The notes under the pieces: generated by a model | Told to the model about the DNA's origin: nothing | Databases searched by the model: none | The model's input: only the letters and a program-made list of their open reading frames with translations | Shown: positions 7,832-10,160 of the stretch, piece after piece | Layout: every line of letters starts with the position of its first letter | Position numbering within the stretch: position 1 is the stretch's first letter | NCBI GenBank assembly: GCA_030634425.1 | Contig: DAOWAU010000016.1 | Coordinates: forward strand, 1 to 10,160 | Origin: Dehalococcoidia bacterium | GTDB taxonomy: Bacteria; Chloroflexota; Dehalococcoidia; Dehalococcoidales; E44-bin46 | Direction: 5' to 3' | DNA length: 10,160 nt | Made by a program: the position numbers and the translations under genes

Positions 7832-7901
7832 GATGCCATCAGTCAACCTCTTATAGGATTCGCCAAGACCACCCCCTATCCGCGGCAAGAAGGGATACTT
7901 T

Positions 7902-9098
7902 TTACTCTTTCTCCTCCGGGAGAGAGTATGAGCTCATGTGCTCTTGCATAATTTCGGCGAACTTCTGGAGGTCGATCTGCTTCAATGGGGGGTAGAGGCG
8001 GGGCTGGGCTGGTTCCTCTTCCTGTCCAACAGCCTCCTGCTGTCGAAGTTCGCCCAGAATCACCTTCTTGGTTTCCCCTCCGCAGAGTGGAGAGTAATAG
8101 ATAGCCCCAAGTCCCAGTGATAACATTCCTTGCCGATGCCGCCAGCCTTTTTCCTCGTGGAAGTGAGGGTTCCTCGTCTCTATCTGGCATATCTCGACGC
8201 CATGCTTGGCCGCTTTGGTGCGGTCAGGAGGCAATATGCCACCATACATCTCCAGGATAGATATGAGCTCCTGAGGCTCCACAGCATAACCTGAGGCATA
8301 GGGTAATTCCCTAGCCAGCTTAAGGGTCATAGCATGCTCACCAGCGCTCCCTGTCTTGATGATCTCACTCTCAAACCCCGTTTTGGCTGAAATAAGGGAG
8401 TTCAAACACTTATTGATTACTTGGGACACCCGTCCCCATTTCTTGAAATACACGCCTCTTGACATCTTGGGTTTGTAGTGCCATAGAATCCTGACCATGG
8501 TATAGGGTGATTTAGTCATAGCGAAGCCACTCGCATAGCACTTAGCATACTCCCAGACGGCGCCAGGGAAATAGTTATCAGCGTCAATAAACCCTACATA
8601 CTGCTTCTTCATCATCATGGCGATAAGCATTGACACCAACATACCCTCAGCCTTCCCCTCTCGTACCCGCCCATCCTCAGCCAGAAGGTCAGGATAGCCA
8701 GCTTCCTCCAAGGCTTGAGCTAATGAGGGGTCTTTCTGATGGATAATCAAGGCTTGACGCCCGGTGAAGTGGCAGAACTGGTTCAGGGTATCCCTCTCCA
8801 TCTTGAAGTGGTCAACTCGTCTTCTCCGGCTATTGGAGAGTACTATTATCGGGCACTCATGTGGAATTCCGCTGATAACCCCCTCGAAGAGCTTGACCTT
8901 CTCATCCTTGATAGGGACGACGATAGCCATCTTCTTTTCAATATCCTTGATAACATCCTGCTCAATTTTCTGAACGGCAATCTTCTCCTCGACAGGTAAT
9001 TCTTTAGCTCTGCCGGAGTCCAACTCCAACACCTTTTGCACATCATTGATTGTTACTGAGCCGATACGCTCGGTATTTCTAGAGGTTTCAATACGCAT
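7902..9098 (-). CDS. mpgS: Mannosyl-3-phosphoglycerate synthase (GT55)
   Basis: MpgS transfers mannose from GDP-mannose to 3-phosphoglycerate, the first step of the two-step mannosylglycerate pathway, in the cytoplasm. The 398 residues closely follow the Thermus-type enzyme as I recall it. MRIETSRNTERIGSV is at the N-terminus, AIVVPIKDE (58-66) starts the GT-A fold, and IPHECPIIVLSNS (78-90) lies in the nucleotide-binding region. GKAEGM is at 148-153 and the metal-binding D172-A-D174 is in GFIDADNYFPGAVWEY. FKKWGRVS, TGSAGEHAM and a metal-ligand ETRNPHFH follow. The ATG at 9098 has a perfect AGGAGGT five bases upstream. That site lies inside the last codons of rbfA, with only 3 nt between the rbfA stop and this start. 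The tail from about residue 350 is Glu/Gln/Pro-rich and less conserved. mpgP follows downstream. The function is firm. Confidence 0.95.
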   Translation of the reverse strand: MRIETSRNTERIGSVTINDVQKVLELDSGRAKELPVEEKIAVQKIEQDVIKDIEKKMAIVVPIKDEKVKLFEGVISGIPHECPIIVLSNSRRRRVDHFKMERDTLNQFCHFTGRQALIIHQKDPSLAQALEEAGYPDLLAEDGRVREGKAEGMLVSMLIAMMMKKQYVGFIDADNYFPGAVWEYAKCYASGFAMTKSPYTMVRILWHYKPKMSRGVYFKKWGRVSQVINKCLNSLISAKTGFESEIIKTGSAGEHAMTLKLARELPYASGYAVEPQELISILEMYGGILPPDRTKAAKHGVEICQIETRNPHFHEEKGWRHRQGMLSLGLGAIYYSPLCGGETKKVILGELRQQEAVGQEEEPAQPRLYPPLKQIDLQKFAEIMQEHMSSYSLPEEKE

Positions 9099-9101
9099 AT
9101 A

Positions 9102-9449
9102 TTACCTCCTCCCGCTAACCTTATCGATTAGTTCTAAGAGACGGACCCCCCGTTCAATAGAATCATCCCAATGAAAGCTTAGCTCAGGAATGCGTCGTAA
9201 CTTCAGACGCTTAGCTAGTTCCTTACGGAAGAAGCCTGAAGCACCGGCCAATACAGATAGTATCTCTTCCTTCTCTTTCTTATCACCTATACAACTTACG
9301 AATGCCTTAGCATGTCTCAGGTCATGAGAGGTAGCAACCTCGGTTATTGCAACAAAACTGCCAAGTCGAGGGTCCTTGACTTGGCGCTGTAGCAAATCGC
9401 TAATTTCCCGACGAAGGAGCTTATTTACCTGTTCGACACGATGCGTCAT
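9102..9449 (-). CDS. rbfA: 30S ribosome-binding factor A
   Basis: RbfA is a small KH-type protein that binds the immature 30S subunit and helps finish the 16S rRNA 5' end, especially in the cold. From the ATG at 9449 it has 115 residues, a normal length. Family marks are the N-terminal RVEQVNKLLRREISDLL helix, KDPRLG (25-30), a central SHDLRHAKAFVS strand, and FFRKELAKRLKLRRIPEL followed by DDSIERG near the end. An in-frame ATG at 9461 would add four residues. The 9449 start is preferred because GGAG lies 6 nt upstream, against only 3 nt for 9461, and because RbfA usually begins just before the R-V pair. The gene follows infB by 26 bases (38 to the preferred start), the usual infB-rbfA order, and its stop is 3 nt before mpgS. 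Confidence 0.93.
   Translation of the reverse strand: MTHRVEQVNKLLRREISDLLQRQVKDPRLGSFVAITEVATSHDLRHAKAFVSCIGDKKEKEEILSVLAGASGFFRKELAKRLKLRRIPELSFHWDDSIERGVRLLELIDKVSGRR
9104..9110 (-). promoter_or_regulatory. Shine-Dalgarno of mpgS embedded in the rbfA 3' end
   Basis: AGGAGGT is complementary to the 16S tail and lies 5 nt before the mpgS ATG. The same bases encode the terminal Arg-Arg of RbfA and the first base of its TAA stop, which ties mpgS translation to rbfA termination. Confidence 0.8.
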
Positions 9450-9487
9450 AATTATCTCCATTATCTCCCCAATTAGGGGCTCGCCTG

Positions 9488-10160
9488 TTACTTGGCTTCC
9501 TCCTTAAAGAACTCCAATATATCGCCAACCTGAAAATCATTAAAGTCCTTGACGCCAACCCCACACTCATAACCAGCAGCCACTTCCTTAACATCATCTT
9601 TAAAGCGCCTGAGACTGCTAACAGTAGATTCACATACCGATTCCTTCTCACGCCACACCCTAGCCGAGGCACCCATATTCACCATGCCCTCGGTAACATA
9701 GACACCGGCTACTTTTGCCTTCTTAACAGTAGGGAAGATAGCCCGCACCTCAGCCCGCCCCACAACAACCTCCACATACGAAGGCTCTAACATGCCCGTG
9801 AGTGCCTTACCCACATCATCCACCAAATCGTAGATTACATCATAGGAACGAATGGTTACCCCTTCTATATCAGCCAATCGCCGCGCTCCTGGCTCACAGC
9901 CAGCACTGAAGCTAACAATGATGCCCTTGGAAGCGATAGTTAGCATAACATCGCTCTCAGTAACATTACCAGTGCCACTATGGATAACTCTAACCCGAAC
10001 TTCATCCGTTCCCAACTGCTCTAAAGAGCTTCTTATCGGCTCAATACTACCCTGAACATCAGTCTTGAGAATAATATTACGCTCCTTCACTCGGCCGGCG
10101 CTTATCTGGTCATACAGATTACCCAGGTTCACTGATTTTGACTCTTTCTTCGTCTCCTCC
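9488..10160 (-). CDS. infB: Translation initiation factor IF-2, C-terminal part (5' end beyond window)
   Basis: IF-2 is the GTPase that brings initiator fMet-tRNA to the 30S subunit and promotes subunit joining. Only the last roughly 223 residues are visible. The frame is open to the window edge, so the GTG at 10132 is an internal Val codon, not a start. The region begins with an EETKKES segment, then a C1-type domain with ILKTDVQGS, VIHSGTGNVTESDVML and the repeated aliphatic/charged pattern to GMLEP. The C2 domain follows: VVVGRAEVRAIFP, VAGVYVTEG, ARVWRE, and YECGVGVKDFNDFQVGD with the conserved Cys of the fMet-tRNA-binding surface. The G domain lies outside the window. The protein ends normally with FFKEEAK and a TAA, followed 26 bases later by the first possible rbfA start. 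Confidence 0.96.
   Translation of the reverse strand, partial: EETKKESKSVNLGNLYDQISAGRVKERNIILKTDVQGSIEPIRSSLEQLGTDEVRVRVIHSGTGNVTESDVMLTIASKGIIVSFSAGCEPGARRLADIEGVTIRSYDVIYDLVDDVGKALTGMLEPSYVEVVVGRAEVRAIFPTVKKAKVAGVYVTEGMVNMGASARVWREKESVCESTVSSLRRFKDDVKEVAAGYECGVGVKDFNDFQVGDILEFFKEEAK

Noticed and set aside
7840..7850. TTGACT on the - strand in the mpgS-mpgP gap as a -35 box for mpgP.
   Set aside because: No -10-like hexamer occurs at proper spacing; the nearest, TAGTAT, is 26 bases downstream.
9467..9479. CCCC-AATTA-GGGG inverted repeat between infB and rbfA as a terminator or switch hiding the rbfA ribosome site.
   Set aside because: Only four stem pairs, no T-run, and the preferred rbfA start at 9449 uses a GGAG outside the stem.
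10130..10132. GTG at the right edge as a start of a short IF-2 isoform.
   Set aside because: The frame stays open to the window edge with IF-2-like residues and no ribosome site; it is an internal Val codon of a truncated infB.

Overview
The window is a gene-dense stretch of a bacterial chromosome of middling GC. Nine long genes are complete or nearly so, two are cut by the window edges, and one small gene lies in the largest gap. No rRNA, tRNA, CRISPR array, insertion sequence or phage gene was seen. Protein character points to Chloroflexota, plausibly Dehalococcoidia or a relative. The reasons are an actinobacterial-type inositol-1-phosphate synthase with phosphatidylinositol-type genes, a Thermus/Chloroflexota-like mannosylglycerate gene pair, and a DUF5679-type zinc-ribbon microprotein. 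This placement is inference from recalled sequences; no database search was run.

Layout. (1) 1-1310, + strand: the 3' end of asd (aspartate-semialdehyde dehydrogenase) overlapping dapA (4-hydroxytetrahydrodipicolinate synthase), two consecutive steps toward diaminopimelate and lysine. (2) A hairpin at about 1319-1355 separates dapA from the convergent purA. (3) 1344-5897, - strand, in transcription order: a 46-residue zinc-ribbon protein, ino1 (myo-inositol-1-phosphate synthase), a PimA-like GT4 glycosyltransferase, a CDP-alcohol phosphatidyltransferase with phosphatidylinositol-phosphate-synthase features, then purA. A consensus sigma70-type promoter (TTGACA-16-TATAAT) with a 9-bp tandem repeat filling its spacer sits just upstream, and no convincing terminator interrupts the set. 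(4) 5998-10160, - strand: infB (3' part), rbfA, mpgS, mpgP, truB, ending in a hairpin terminator 2 nt past the truB stop.

How the genes work together. In the inositol cluster, Ino1 would convert glucose-6-phosphate to inositol-1-phosphate. The phosphatidyltransferase would join this to CDP-diacylglycerol, and the GT4 enzyme could then mannosylate the inositol lipid, as PimA does in Actinobacteria. In the second cluster the familiar infB-rbfA-truB translation and RNA-maturation order is interrupted by mpgS-mpgP. Those two enzymes make the compatible solute mannosylglycerate from GDP-mannose and 3-phosphoglycerate through a phosphorylated intermediate. Both clusters may therefore draw on GDP-mannose.

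The points most worth a second look are the compact inositol-lipid cassette, the solute genes inside the infB-rbfA-truB operon, the repeat-filled promoter, and the zinc-ribbon microprotein at the head of the inositol operon.
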